A DNA stretch of 46,998 bases from Syntrophomonadaceae bacterium (GTDB lineage Bacteria; Bacillota; Dethiobacteria; DTU022). The translations under genes were made by a program, and so were the position numbers. Positions 27,780 to 36,063 of this stretch are shown piece by piece. Under the pieces are notes generated by a model. That model was not told where the DNA came from and made no database searches. It saw nothing but the letters and a program-made list of their open reading frames with translations. Each line of letters opens with the position of its first letter. Position 1 is the stretch's first letter. The stretch spans positions 1 to 46,998 of the forward strand of contig PWYU01000016.1 in assembly GCA_003567725.1 (NCBI GenBank), read 5' to 3'.

Positions 27780-27838
27780 TCAAGGGTTATAAATTCCTGC
27801 AGCGAAAATCTTTGCAGGATAGCTCCCTTGATATTTTT
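27780..27838 (+). terminator. Nested-hairpin terminator candidate after the DUF1015 gene
   Basis: On the plus strand an outer stem TCAAGGG (27780-27786) / CCCTTGA (27825-27831) encloses an inner stem CCTGCA (27796-27801) / TGCAGG (27813-27818), and TATTTTTAG follows. It sits in the convergent gap between the DUF1015 gene and the deacetylase-family gene. Confidence 0.5.
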
Positions 27839-27841
27839 AGT

Positions 27842-28903
27842 TTATAGATCCCAGAAAGTTTTTTGAATCTGAATAACCTGTTCCAGGCGGTTCATAATAT
27901 GACCGGCTGGCTCCCCGTCCTGATTCTGCCCTGGTTTTTCCAGTCCCCATTTCCCCAGGGTATTTAAAACTTGTACTATTATTCCGGCCTGGCCCTGCAG
28001 ATGATAGCCGCCTTCCAGACAGAGCAGCAATTTCCCCTTACACCATCTTCCAGCCGCTTCAGCCAGTTGCTCGGCCATGTAACTGTAACCTGCTTCGGTC
28101 ATGGCCATACCGGCCAGCGGGTCACGATGATAGGCATCTTGACCTGCCGATATCAACAAAAGCTCCGGTTTATACTGATCCAGGATGGGTATAATAATCC
28201 TCTCAAAAGCCTGTTTGTATTCACTATCCCCGGTTCCCGGCGGAAGAGGGATGTTAACATTAAACCCCTGGCCCCGGCCCCTGCCGGTATCTTCTACTCG
28301 TCCTGTTCCCGGAAAAGCAGGGCTCTGGTGGGTGGAAATAAAAAGTACTTCGGGATCTTCTTCAAAGCTATGCTGCGTTCCATTGCCATGGTGCACATCC
28401 CAGTCAACAATAGCAATCTTTTTGAAACCATAATCACGTTTCGCCGCAGCAGCGGCAACGGCAATATTGTTAAAAAGACAAAATCCCATGGCCCGGTTAT
28501 TTTCAGCATGATGCCCCGGGGGGCGGTTAAAAACAAACACTTTGTTCAGGTTTTCTTTGCCCTGATCCAGTATTACCTTCAGGCCGGTCAACGCTCCCCC
28601 CACCGAAAGCAGAGCTACCCGGTATGAATCAGGTACTATATAAGTATCCATGTCAAGAAATCCCCGGCCGGACTGGCAGGCATCTTCAATAGATTTAATG
28701 TAGTTTCGATCATGGACTAAGGTCAGATCTTCAACTGCTGCCGGAAAAGGGTCGATCCTCACCACTTTTTCCAGGATAATGTTTTCTTGCAAGGCAGCAT
28801 TTATATATTCAAGCCTTTCTTTTCGTTCCGGATGCTGCACATGAGAATGGATTAGATAATCGGGATGGTAGATTATACCTATTTTTTCTTCCTGCCGGGT
28901 CAT
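27842..28903 (-). CDS. Histone deacetylase-superfamily amidohydrolase (AcuC/APAH-like)
   Basis: Zinc-dependent deacetylase of the arginase/deacetylase fold. In bacteria such enzymes act on acetylated proteins (AcuC on acetyl-CoA synthetase), polyamines or other acetylated small molecules. 353 aa. Active-site features are NRPPGHHAENNRAMGFCLFN (His131, His132), IVDWDVHHGNGTQ (Asp167, Asp169, His171) and SAGQDAYHRDPLAG for the remaining zinc ligand Asp. GGYHL near the C-terminus holds the likely catalytic tyrosine. Start ATG 28903, with GGAGG 7 nt upstream. It stands apart from the upstream thioesterase by a 291-bp gap. No acetyltransferase or acetyl-CoA synthetase is nearby, so the substrate stays open. 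Confidence 0.9.
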   Translation of the reverse strand: MTRQEEKIGIIYHPDYLIHSHVQHPERKERLEYINAALQENIILEKVVRIDPFPAAVEDLTLVHDRNYIKSIEDACQSGRGFLDMDTYIVPDSYRVALLSVGGALTGLKVILDQGKENLNKVFVFNRPPGHHAENNRAMGFCLFNNIAVAAAAAKRDYGFKKIAIVDWDVHHGNGTQHSFEEDPEVLFISTHQSPAFPGTGRVEDTGRGRGQGFNVNIPLPPGTGDSEYKQAFERIIIPILDQYKPELLLISAGQDAYHRDPLAGMAMTEAGYSYMAEQLAEAAGRWCKGKLLLCLEGGYHLQGQAGIIVQVLNTLGKWGLEKPGQNQDGEPAGHIMNRLEQVIQIQKTFWDL

Positions 28904-29194
28904 CCTCAGACCTCCTCTTTATGATCTTTTTAGGACTTGCGCAGTTTGGTAAGGCTTGGATTGCAGCGGTTTAGCCTCGGTTCTTCGCCCGGGCTTCCCT
29001 AGCGATAAGCTCATCTTTTATTCCCGCTCAATGGCCGCCAACCTGCCGGCCATCAAGCTTCAGAGCCCACTTTGCCGGCACTTTCAAACTTTCGATTGAT
29101 GCTCACCGGTTTTTTCAGATCGGGCTGGCCGGGTTAATGAAAACAGGCTATACCGGCACTCCATCTTTTATCCTATTGTCGTTGCCTCTCCAGG
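28904..29194. other. 291-bp interval without an assigned gene
   Basis: No family-like reading frame was found on either strand. It contains the ribosome-binding site of the deacetylase gene at its left end and a small 7-bp inverted repeat ATGGCCG / CGGCCAT (29031-29053). It has no clear promoter or T-rich terminator. GC content is not lower than in the neighbouring genes, unlike the other gaps, so a decayed gene is possible but unproven. Confidence 0.5.
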
Positions 29195-29614
29195 TTATTG
29201 ATGCTTCTCCAGGGCCTGACAGAGGCGGTTCCATAAAAAGGGGCTGAATTTCTTCAGTATCACGGGACGGCCGCTGTCGTTAACAAAAGCGTGTTCGGTA
29301 TAGCCGCTGGCCAAAAACTCTTCTGCCTTTGTTATTTCATAGTTAAATACCAGGCGAACATTATTAAGGCTTTCCAGGCGGGTAGTAATCTTTAGCTCGT
29401 CGTCGTATCTAGCCGGCTGCTTATATTCACAATAAGCTTTTAAGACTGGCAGGAAAATGTCGCTTTTTTCAAATTCCCGGTAAGGAAGCTCCAGGTTGCG
29501 CATCAACTCCGTTCTACCCACCTCAAACCAGATCAGGTAATTGGCGTAATAGGCCACTCCCATTTGATCAGTTTCCTGATAGCGTACCCGGACCAAGGTT
29601 TCATCTTTTTTCAA
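29195..29614 (-). CDS. Acyl-CoA thioesterase, YbgC/4-hydroxybenzoyl-CoA thioesterase family
   Basis: Hot-dog-fold hydrolase that cleaves acyl-CoA thioesters. About 139 aa. The N-terminal VRVRYQETDQMGVAYYANYLIWFE carries the family's catalytic Asp in YQETDQMG (Tyr/His-Asp motif). Also present are GRTELMRNL and the ARYDDELKITTRLESL strand pair. The start is uncertain: GTG 29623 is only one base from AGGAG, whereas TTG 29614 lies 10 nt from it and is preferred. It is 30 bp downstream of pyk, so it is likely co-transcribed with dnaE-pfkA-pyk. The natural substrate is unknown. Confidence 0.88.
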   Translation of the reverse strand: MKKDETLVRVRYQETDQMGVAYYANYLIWFEVGRTELMRNLELPYREFEKSDIFLPVLKAYCEYKQPARYDDELKITTRLESLNNVRLVFNYEITKAEEFLASGYTEHAFVNDSGRPVILKKFSPFLWNRLCQALEKHQ

Positions 29615-29644
29615 CGAGACCACTCTCCTTTAACTGCCGTCTTG

Positions 29645-31393
29645 CTAAAGCACATTTGCTTTACCGCGGTAGATTAATCCCCTGATCGCATCAACGGTTA
29701 TCACGTCGCCTGTTTTAATCTGATCCATGGCATTATCTACACCGACCACAGCCGGTATGCCGTAATTAATAGCCACAATGGCGCCGTGTGAAGTAAGCCC
29801 GCCTTCTTCTGTCACCAGGGCGGCCGCATTTTTAATTGACGGCAGATATTCGCTGCTGGTATAGCGGGCAATTAAAATCTGGCCTTCCTTAAAGTTAACC
29901 AGATCGGTTTCATCCCTGGCTACAAAAGCCGTCCCGCTGGCTGCTTGTTTGCCTACACCGGTTCCTCTCACTATAACCTCACCTACAGTCTCTACTCTTA
30001 ATAAATTTGTTGTTCCGGAAACCCCTACCGGCACTCCGGCCGTAATAACCACCAGATTACCGTTTGTTATTAAACCTTCTTCTAAAGATGTCCGAATAGC
30101 GTTATTAAACATTTCATCAGTTGAATTGACGGGAGGGCAAATTATCGAAGTCACTCCCCGGGTAAGAGTAAGCTGAGAGGCAACCCGCCGGCGAGATGAT
30201 ACGGCCACTATGGGAGCCCGGGGCCTGTATTTGGCAACCATGCGGGCAGTATGGCCCGATTGAGTGGAAGTGATTATAGCATCGGCATTGAGTTCTTGAG
30301 CGACATTGCAGGTGGAAAAGCTGATTGCATCAGTGACTGTCTTTTTAACGGTAACGCTAAGCTCATCAAGGATTTTTCTATAATCCAGGCCATTTTCGGT
30401 ATGCCTGGCGATGCGGTCCATGGTTTCCACAGCTTCTACTGGAAAGCGTCCCACTGCCGTCTCACCAGACAGCATGACTGCATCGGTCCCATCGATAATA
30501 GCATTAGCAACATCGCTGGCCTCAGCCCTGGTCGGATGCGGGTTGCGGATCATGCTGTCAAGCATCTGGGTCGCTGTAATAACCGGCTTACCCAGACGGT
30601 TGCATTTAAGTATAAATTCTTTTTGTAAAAGAGGCACTTCCTCCGGTGGGATCTCCACACCCAGATCTCCCCTGGCCACCATGATCCCATCAGCCACCTC
30701 CAGGATGGAGTCAAAATTAGTGACACCTTCTTCGCTTTCAATTTTTGCCAGGATCATAATATGCCCGCCCTGCTTTTCGATCAGTTTTCTAATCTCCAGG
30801 ACATCTTCAGCACTGCGGGTAAAAGATGCAGCTAAAAATTCAATTTCATTTTCCAGGGCCATCTTAATATCTTCTTCGTCCTTTTCGTTAAGGGCAGGCA
30901 GGTTTATTCTCGTCCCAGGCGTGTTTAAACCCTTATAACTGCGCAGCTCTCCGCCGTGCTGAACGCGGCATTTAATATCCATTCCGGAAATGGTAAGAAC
31001 ATCAAGCACGATCAAACCGTCGTCAATCAAAACCCTGCTCCCGGGTTTTAAATCCTTATGTAATTGCCTGTAAGTTACAGAAGCTCTGCTGTTGTCCCCG
31101 CTTATCTCTTCGCCAGTAAGAGTGAAATCCTGGCCATCTTTTAGATAAACCACTTCTTCTTTAAGATCGCCCGTCCTTACCTCGGGGCCCCTTGTATCTA
31201 CCAGGAAACCTACTGTCTTGTGCCTGGCCGCTGCTGCCTCCCTGATTAAATCATGGCGGCGGTAGTGATCTTCACTGCTGCCGTGCGACAGGTTGAGCCT
31301 GGCTACATTCATTCCGGCCTCAATCATTTTTCCCATTTGATCCGCGCTATCTATACTGGGCCCGATGGTGCATACTATTTTTGTCCGGCGCAT
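29645..31393 (-). CDS. pyk: Pyruvate kinase with C-terminal PEP-utilising domain
   Basis: Last step of glycolysis, PEP + ADP to pyruvate + ATP. 582 aa, longer than the 470-residue minimum because of an extra C-terminal domain. The barrel begins RRTKIVCTIGPSI, with NVARLNLSHG, then IEFLAASFTRS, LAKIESEEG, MVARGDLGVEIPPEEVP and TATQMLDSMI. The added domain (about 480-582) has EEGGLTSHGAI, the same His-containing loop as PEP synthases. This layout is known in Bacillus and Geobacillus. The start is ATG 31393, preceded by AGGAGG and 8 nt. It directly follows pfkA. Confidence 0.97.
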   Translation of the reverse strand: MRRTKIVCTIGPSIDSADQMGKMIEAGMNVARLNLSHGSSEDHYRRHDLIREAAAARHKTVGFLVDTRGPEVRTGDLKEEVVYLKDGQDFTLTGEEISGDNSRASVTYRQLHKDLKPGSRVLIDDGLIVLDVLTISGMDIKCRVQHGGELRSYKGLNTPGTRINLPALNEKDEEDIKMALENEIEFLAASFTRSAEDVLEIRKLIEKQGGHIMILAKIESEEGVTNFDSILEVADGIMVARGDLGVEIPPEEVPLLQKEFILKCNRLGKPVITATQMLDSMIRNPHPTRAEASDVANAIIDGTDAVMLSGETAVGRFPVEAVETMDRIARHTENGLDYRKILDELSVTVKKTVTDAISFSTCNVAQELNADAIITSTQSGHTARMVAKYRPRAPIVAVSSRRRVASQLTLTRGVTSIICPPVNSTDEMFNNAIRTSLEEGLITNGNLVVITAGVPVGVSGTTNLLRVETVGEVIVRGTGVGKQAASGTAFVARDETDLVNFKEGQILIARYTSSEYLPSIKNAAALVTEEGGLTSHGAIVAINYGIPAVVGVDNAMDQIKTGDVITVDAIRGLIYRGKANVL

Positions 31394-31417
31394 TGCTTTA
31401 TCCTCCTGCCTTATCAT

Positions 31418-32380
31418 TTACCTGGACAGATCCAGGATCAATTCATACAGCTCTTTAGGAAAAGGTTTATTATTTTTAAAAGACTCTTCTAAGGGAATCG
31501 CTTCGATCCGTTCTCCTTTAACCGCTGTAAAAAGCCCGCTTTTCCCGTCAATAAGCAAATCTGCAGCCGCTGCACCCATCCGGCTGCCCAGCAACCGATC
31601 TACTGCGCTGGGGCTTCCGCCGCGCTGAATATGGCCCAAAACAGTAACCCTGGTCTCAACGGCAATCCTGCGGCGGATCTCTTTATTAATTTCAAAAACA
31701 TCGGCTGTTCCCTCCGCCACCACGATAATACTGTGCGTTTTTTGGCGTTCAATACCCTGCAGCAGACGACGGCAAATATCGTCTAAATCCCATTTTATTT
31801 CCGGAACCAAGATCGATTCTGCTCCCCCGGCCAAACCGGCAGCTAAAGCCAGATAACCGGTATGGCGTCCCATTACTTCTAATAAAAAGATCCGTTCATG
31901 AGAAGTAGCAGTATCACGGAGACGGTTTATAGCATCAAGAATAGTATTGACTGCTGTATCAAAACCGATTGAAGAATCAGTTTCGTTAATATCATTATCG
32001 ATGGTGCCGGGAATACAGATCGTTTTAACTCCTCTGTCCTGCAAGGCCAGCGCTCCGTGAAAAGAACCTTCACCACCGATAACTACCAAGCCGTCGACTC
32101 CTTCAGAAAAAAGCCTTTTTGCAGCTCTATCCGGCCCCTCAGGCTGAAGCATTTCTTCAGCCCTGGCTGTCAGCAGCATCGTTCCGCCCCGGTGGATAAT
32201 TCCCGCCACCGAACCCAGGTTAAAATCCAAGAACTCACTGCCATTAAAAAGGCCGGCAAACCCCCTTTGAATTCCTTTTATTTCATATCCTTTACTTAAG
32301 CCTCTTCTCACAACTGCCCGCACTGCTGCATTCATACCGGGAGCATCTCCCCCGCTGGTTAAAACTGCAAACCTGCTCAA
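31418..32380 (-). CDS. pfkA: 6-phosphofructokinase with GGEGS nucleotide loop
   Basis: Phosphorylates fructose-6-phosphate to fructose-1,6-bisphosphate. 320 aa, the standard bacterial length. The N-terminal LTSGGDAPGMNAAVRA, catalytic PGTIDNDI, substrate-binding MGRHTGYLAL and VTVLGHIQRGGSPSA are intact. The Mg-ATP loop, normally GGDGS, reads GGEGS with Glu104 (codon GAA) in place of the metal-coordinating Asp; the next Gly predicts ATP, not pyrophosphate, as donor. The start is TTG 32380, overlapping the dnaE stop codon by 4 bp, with GGAGG 10 nt upstream. The dnaE-pfkA-pyk run suggests one transcript. Confidence 0.95.
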   Translation of the reverse strand: MSRFAVLTSGGDAPGMNAAVRAVVRRGLSKGYEIKGIQRGFAGLFNGSEFLDFNLGSVAGIIHRGGTMLLTARAEEMLQPEGPDRAAKRLFSEGVDGLVVIGGEGSFHGALALQDRGVKTICIPGTIDNDINETDSSIGFDTAVNTILDAINRLRDTATSHERIFLLEVMGRHTGYLALAAGLAGGAESILVPEIKWDLDDICRRLLQGIERQKTHSIIVVAEGTADVFEINKEIRRRIAVETRVTVLGHIQRGGSPSAVDRLLGSRMGAAAADLLIDGKSGLFTAVKGERIEAIPLEESFKNNKPFPKELYELILDLSR

Positions 32381-35300
32381 CTGGATTGTTCCTCCTTAAC
32401 CATAAAATGAGGTTTCCGGTCTTGATACTGTTCACTGACCATCCCAGCACCGAGCAGGTTTTCCAGCTGTTTTCGGCATTGTGGATGATCACGTACCCAG
32501 TAATCTTCTTTTAACATCAGCATCTTATGATCTTTTTTGAAGTAAAGGCAAACCGGCACATCACCGTTTTCTGCAAGGAGAGTATTCTTTAAATCTTCCA
32601 GCATAGATCGGTCATGCCTTTCATCAATGCTTAAGCGAAGGTACATTTTTTGCCTGCTTAGAGGGCTTATATTTTCGGCCAGGATCTTAACATCTTCCTC
32701 TTCTTTTAGGTCTGTTCTGCCTTCAACTAAGAGCAGGTTATCTTCCTGCAGCAGCTCTTTATGCTTATCAAACAGGTCGGGGAAAACCACCAGCTCTACG
32801 CTGCCGGTCAAATCTTCCAGCTTGACAAAAGCCATCTCCTTGTTTTTTTTGGTATAAAAATTGCGAACAGCTACTATAATGCCCCCCACTCTTACATGGC
32901 GATTATCCCCGGCTTCTGTGAGTTCAACACAGCGAACCAGGTTTTTCATCCCTTCTAAGATCGGCCGGTACGGTTCCAGGGGATGACCTGAAATGTAAAG
33001 GCCGAGCATTTCTTTTTCCAAGGCAAGCCGTTCTTTATCCGAAAAAGGTTCTATTTCGGCCAGGCTATCGGTGAGCATCTCTTCCTGGACGCTTTCATCC
33101 ATTAAGGAGAACATAGAAATCTGGCCATTTTCCCTTTCCCTCTGCATACACTGACCCTGAGCCAAAACATCTTCCAGGGCAGAAAGGTACTGGGCCCGGT
33201 GACCGCCGATGGAATCAAACACACCGCATTTAATTAAGCTTTCCAGGGCTTTTCTATTACAAAGTCTCAAATCAACCCGGGAAGCAAAATCACGCATAGA
33301 AACAAAAGGCTTATCCTTTCTGGCGGCGATAATCGAATCAATCGCCCCCAATCCTACATTTTTAACCGCAGCGAGGCCAAAGCGAATCCGCTCATCGCCT
33401 ACTACAGTAAAATGGGTTTCGCTTTCGTTAATATCAGGTGGAAGCACTTCTATCCCCATGCGCCGGCAATCGGCAATATAAAGGGCCACCTTATCGCTGT
33501 TAGAATAATAAACCGTCATCAAAGCCGCCATAAATTCTACCGGGTAATTGGCCTTGAGATAGGCGGTTTGATAAGCAATCAAGGCATAGGCTGCGGCGTG
33601 GGATTTATTAAAACCATATGAGGCAAATTTTAAAATCAAGTCATAAATCTCTTTTCCCAGTTCACGGGTATAGCCTTTGTTGTAACATCCTTCTATGAAG
33701 AGTTCTCGCTGCTCATCCAGAATTTCTTTTTTCTTTTTGCCAATGGCCCTCCGCAATAGGTCGGCCTGCCCCAGTGAAAAACCGGCGATCCGGGCGGCAA
33801 TTTCCATCACCTGCTCCTGGTAAACCATAACCCCGTAAGTTTCTTTCAAAACAGGTTCCAGATCGGGATGGGCATATTTGATTTTTTCCCGGCCGTGTTT
33901 ACTGTTAATAAAAGTGGGAATTTGTTCCATAGGACCGGGGCGATAGAGAGCTACTACGGCAATAATATCTTCGAATTTGTTGGGCATCAAATCCCTGAGT
34001 ACCGAACGCATCCCTGTGCTTTCCAGCTGAAATATTCCCGTTGTCTCCCCGCGGGAAAGCATTTCGTAAGTAGCCTGCTCTTCTAATGTTATTTCTTCAA
34101 TATCAATTCTTTTACCATGCCTTTTTTCAATTATATCCAGTGCTTCTCCAATTATAGTCAGGGTTTTTAACCCCAGAAAATCCATTTTCAACAAGCCAAG
34201 ATCTTCTAAGGTTCCCATCGGAAACTGGGTAACAACAGCGCTGTCAGCCATTTTATAGAGAGGCACATAATTAACCAGCGGCTCTTTGGCAATAACCACC
34301 CCGGCAGCATGAGTTGAAGCATGACGCGGCATTCCCTCTACAGCCATTGAAACATCCAGCAATCGGCGATACTGATCATCTTCTCTGTACAAAGCCTGCA
34401 GCTCCCTATTTTGTTCCAGGGCCCGGGAAATAGTCATTTTGATTTCCATAGGGATCATTTTTGCGATTTTATCCACTTCAGCATAAGGGATCGCCATAGC
34501 CCTGCCCACATCACGCACCGCTGCCCGGGCCGCCATGGTTCCAAAAGTGATGATCTGAGCAACCCGGTCCTGGCCGTATTTTTCAAAAACATAGTTCAGG
34601 ATCCGGTCACGCTTATCATCGCAAAAATCGATATCAATATCAGGCATGGAGATTCTCTCCGGATTGAGAAAACGTTCAAATAGCAGGCCGTGCTGTAAGG
34701 GTTCAATGTTGGTAATCCCCAGGCAGTAAGCAACCAGGCTGCCGGCTGCTGAACCGCGTCCCGGCCCGACTATCACCTTTTGCCCTTTGGCATAACGGAC
34801 AAAATCCCAGACAATCAAAAAATAGTCTGAATAATCCATCTGTCGAATAACGCTTAATTCATACTGCAGCCTTTCTTCAATACCCGCAGTTATCTCAGGA
34901 TAGCGGGAATGCAGGCCTTCATAGCATTTTTCCTCCAGGTAAGTATCGGCATCAGTTCCATCGGGTACGCTGTATGCCGGTAAATGGCGCCGGGAAAAGT
35001 CTTTCTCCACATTACAGCGTTCAGCTATGCGCAGCGAATTAGTCAAAGCTTCGGGAACATCGCTAAATATTTCGGCCATTTCAGCGGGAGTTTTAAAGTA
35101 AAACTCCTGGGTTTCAAAAGACATCCGATCGGTATCATCTACGGCTTTGCCAGTTTGGATGCAGAGTAAAACATCATGCACCCCGGCATCCTGACGTGAC
35201 AGGTAATGGACATCATTGGCTGCAACCAGTGGGATACCTTCTTCTTTTGATATAGTTTTTAAGGCTTCGTTAACTTTTTTTTGTTCAGGGATGCTGTGAT

Positions 35301-35829
35301 CATGCAGTTCCAGAAAAAAATTGTCGGGTCCAAAAAGATCCCGGTAATAGCGGGCCGTATCCCGGGCCTTTTCCAGGTGCCCCTCCAGGATCCGGGTCGA
35401 TATTTCTCCAGCCAGGCAAGCGCTCATAGCAATCAAGCCTTCGCTGTGCTCTTGAAGCAGTTCCCGGTCAATGCGCGGTTTATAATAAAATCCTTCTAAA
35501 TATCCGGCAGAAACCAGATGCATCAAATTCTGGTAGCCGGTTTCATTTTCAGCCAGTAAAACCAGGTGATACTGCATATCGTCTTTGCGGGGCTCTTTGT
35601 CAAAGCGGGACCGCGGGGCGACATATAGTTCACAGCCCAAAATCGGCTTAACACCGGCCGCTTTAGCCGCCCTGTAAAAATCGACTACTCCGAACATCGT
35701 GCCGTGATCGGTAATGGCTACCGCGGGCATGTTGAGCTCCACGGCGCGCTTAACAATGTCATTAATCCTGGCTGCACCGTCCAGCAAACTGTACTCGCTG
35801 TGGCAGTGCAGGTGGACAAAATCAGCCAT
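32377..35829 (-). CDS. dnaE: DNA polymerase III subunit alpha DnaE
   Basis: C-family replicative polymerase. In Bacillota DnaE typically extends primers before PolC takes over. 1150 aa. The N-terminal PHP domain begins VHLHCHSEYSLLDGA (about 5-19). The palm domain contains PGRGSAAGS (about 356-364) and the catalytic PDIDIDF (396-402). A beta-clamp/finger region follows, and a C-terminal OB fold occupies about 970-1060 (VRVGGIIVAVR). No proofreading exonuclease insertion is seen, so this is DnaE and not PolC. Start ATG 35829 with GGAGGG 9 nt upstream. Whether polC exists elsewhere cannot be judged here. Confidence 0.97.
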   Translation of the reverse strand: MADFVHLHCHSEYSLLDGAARINDIVKRAVELNMPAVAITDHGTMFGVVDFYRAAKAAGVKPILGCELYVAPRSRFDKEPRKDDMQYHLVLLAENETGYQNLMHLVSAGYLEGFYYKPRIDRELLQEHSEGLIAMSACLAGEISTRILEGHLEKARDTARYYRDLFGPDNFFLELHDHSIPEQKKVNEALKTISKEEGIPLVAANDVHYLSRQDAGVHDVLLCIQTGKAVDDTDRMSFETQEFYFKTPAEMAEIFSDVPEALTNSLRIAERCNVEKDFSRRHLPAYSVPDGTDADTYLEEKCYEGLHSRYPEITAGIEERLQYELSVIRQMDYSDYFLIVWDFVRYAKGQKVIVGPGRGSAAGSLVAYCLGITNIEPLQHGLLFERFLNPERISMPDIDIDFCDDKRDRILNYVFEKYGQDRVAQIITFGTMAARAAVRDVGRAMAIPYAEVDKIAKMIPMEIKMTISRALEQNRELQALYREDDQYRRLLDVSMAVEGMPRHASTHAAGVVIAKEPLVNYVPLYKMADSAVVTQFPMGTLEDLGLLKMDFLGLKTLTIIGEALDIIEKRHGKRIDIEEITLEEQATYEMLSRGETTGIFQLESTGMRSVLRDLMPNKFEDIIAVVALYRPGPMEQIPTFINSKHGREKIKYAHPDLEPVLKETYGVMVYQEQVMEIAARIAGFSLGQADLLRRAIGKKKKEILDEQRELFIEGCYNKGYTRELGKEIYDLILKFASYGFNKSHAAAYALIAYQTAYLKANYPVEFMAALMTVYYSNSDKVALYIADCRRMGIEVLPPDINESETHFTVVGDERIRFGLAAVKNVGLGAIDSIIAARKDKPFVSMRDFASRVDLRLCNRKALESLIKCGVFDSIGGHRAQYLSALEDVLAQGQCMQRERENGQISMFSLMDESVQEEMLTDSLAEIEPFSDKERLALEKEMLGLYISGHPLEPYRPILEGMKNLVRCVELTEAGDNRHVRVGGIIVAVRNFYTKKNKEMAFVKLEDLTGSVELVVFPDLFDKHKELLQEDNLLLVEGRTDLKEEEDVKILAENISPLSRQKMYLRLSIDERHDRSMLEDLKNTLLAENGDVPVCLYFKKDHKMLMLKEDYWVRDHPQCRKQLENLLGAGMVSEQYQDRKPHFMVKEEQSS

Positions 35830-36063
35830 AGAAAAACCCTCCGAGCATTGATGCTTTAATATGATTATTTTTCGACTTAACCGCTCAAATACCTTTACAT
35901 TTTAGAAAAAAGCATTCTCCTGATTTTGCTTTTTTATAATCCTGCTTTATGGTACAATATAACAGTAATTGATGGCAAACCTTTGCATTAACCCTTGCCG
36001 CCCGTTAATCATTAACAGGTGCTAAGAACTATCATGACATAATAATGAGATAGGAGTCATATT

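Noticed and set aside
27971-28627. A 218-codon plus-strand frame opposite the deacetylase-family gene
   Set aside because: Fully contained antisense to a gene with intact catalytic motifs, no recognisable domain, no promoter or ribosome-binding site.
35830-36063. Promoters in the 234-bp dnaE / AI-2E divergent gap
   Set aside because: TATAAT- and TACAAT-like boxes exist near 35935-35960 on the plus strand, but none has a convincing -35 at proper spacing, so no promoter is annotated. The rest of the gap shows only AT-rich sequence and the two ribosome-binding sites.
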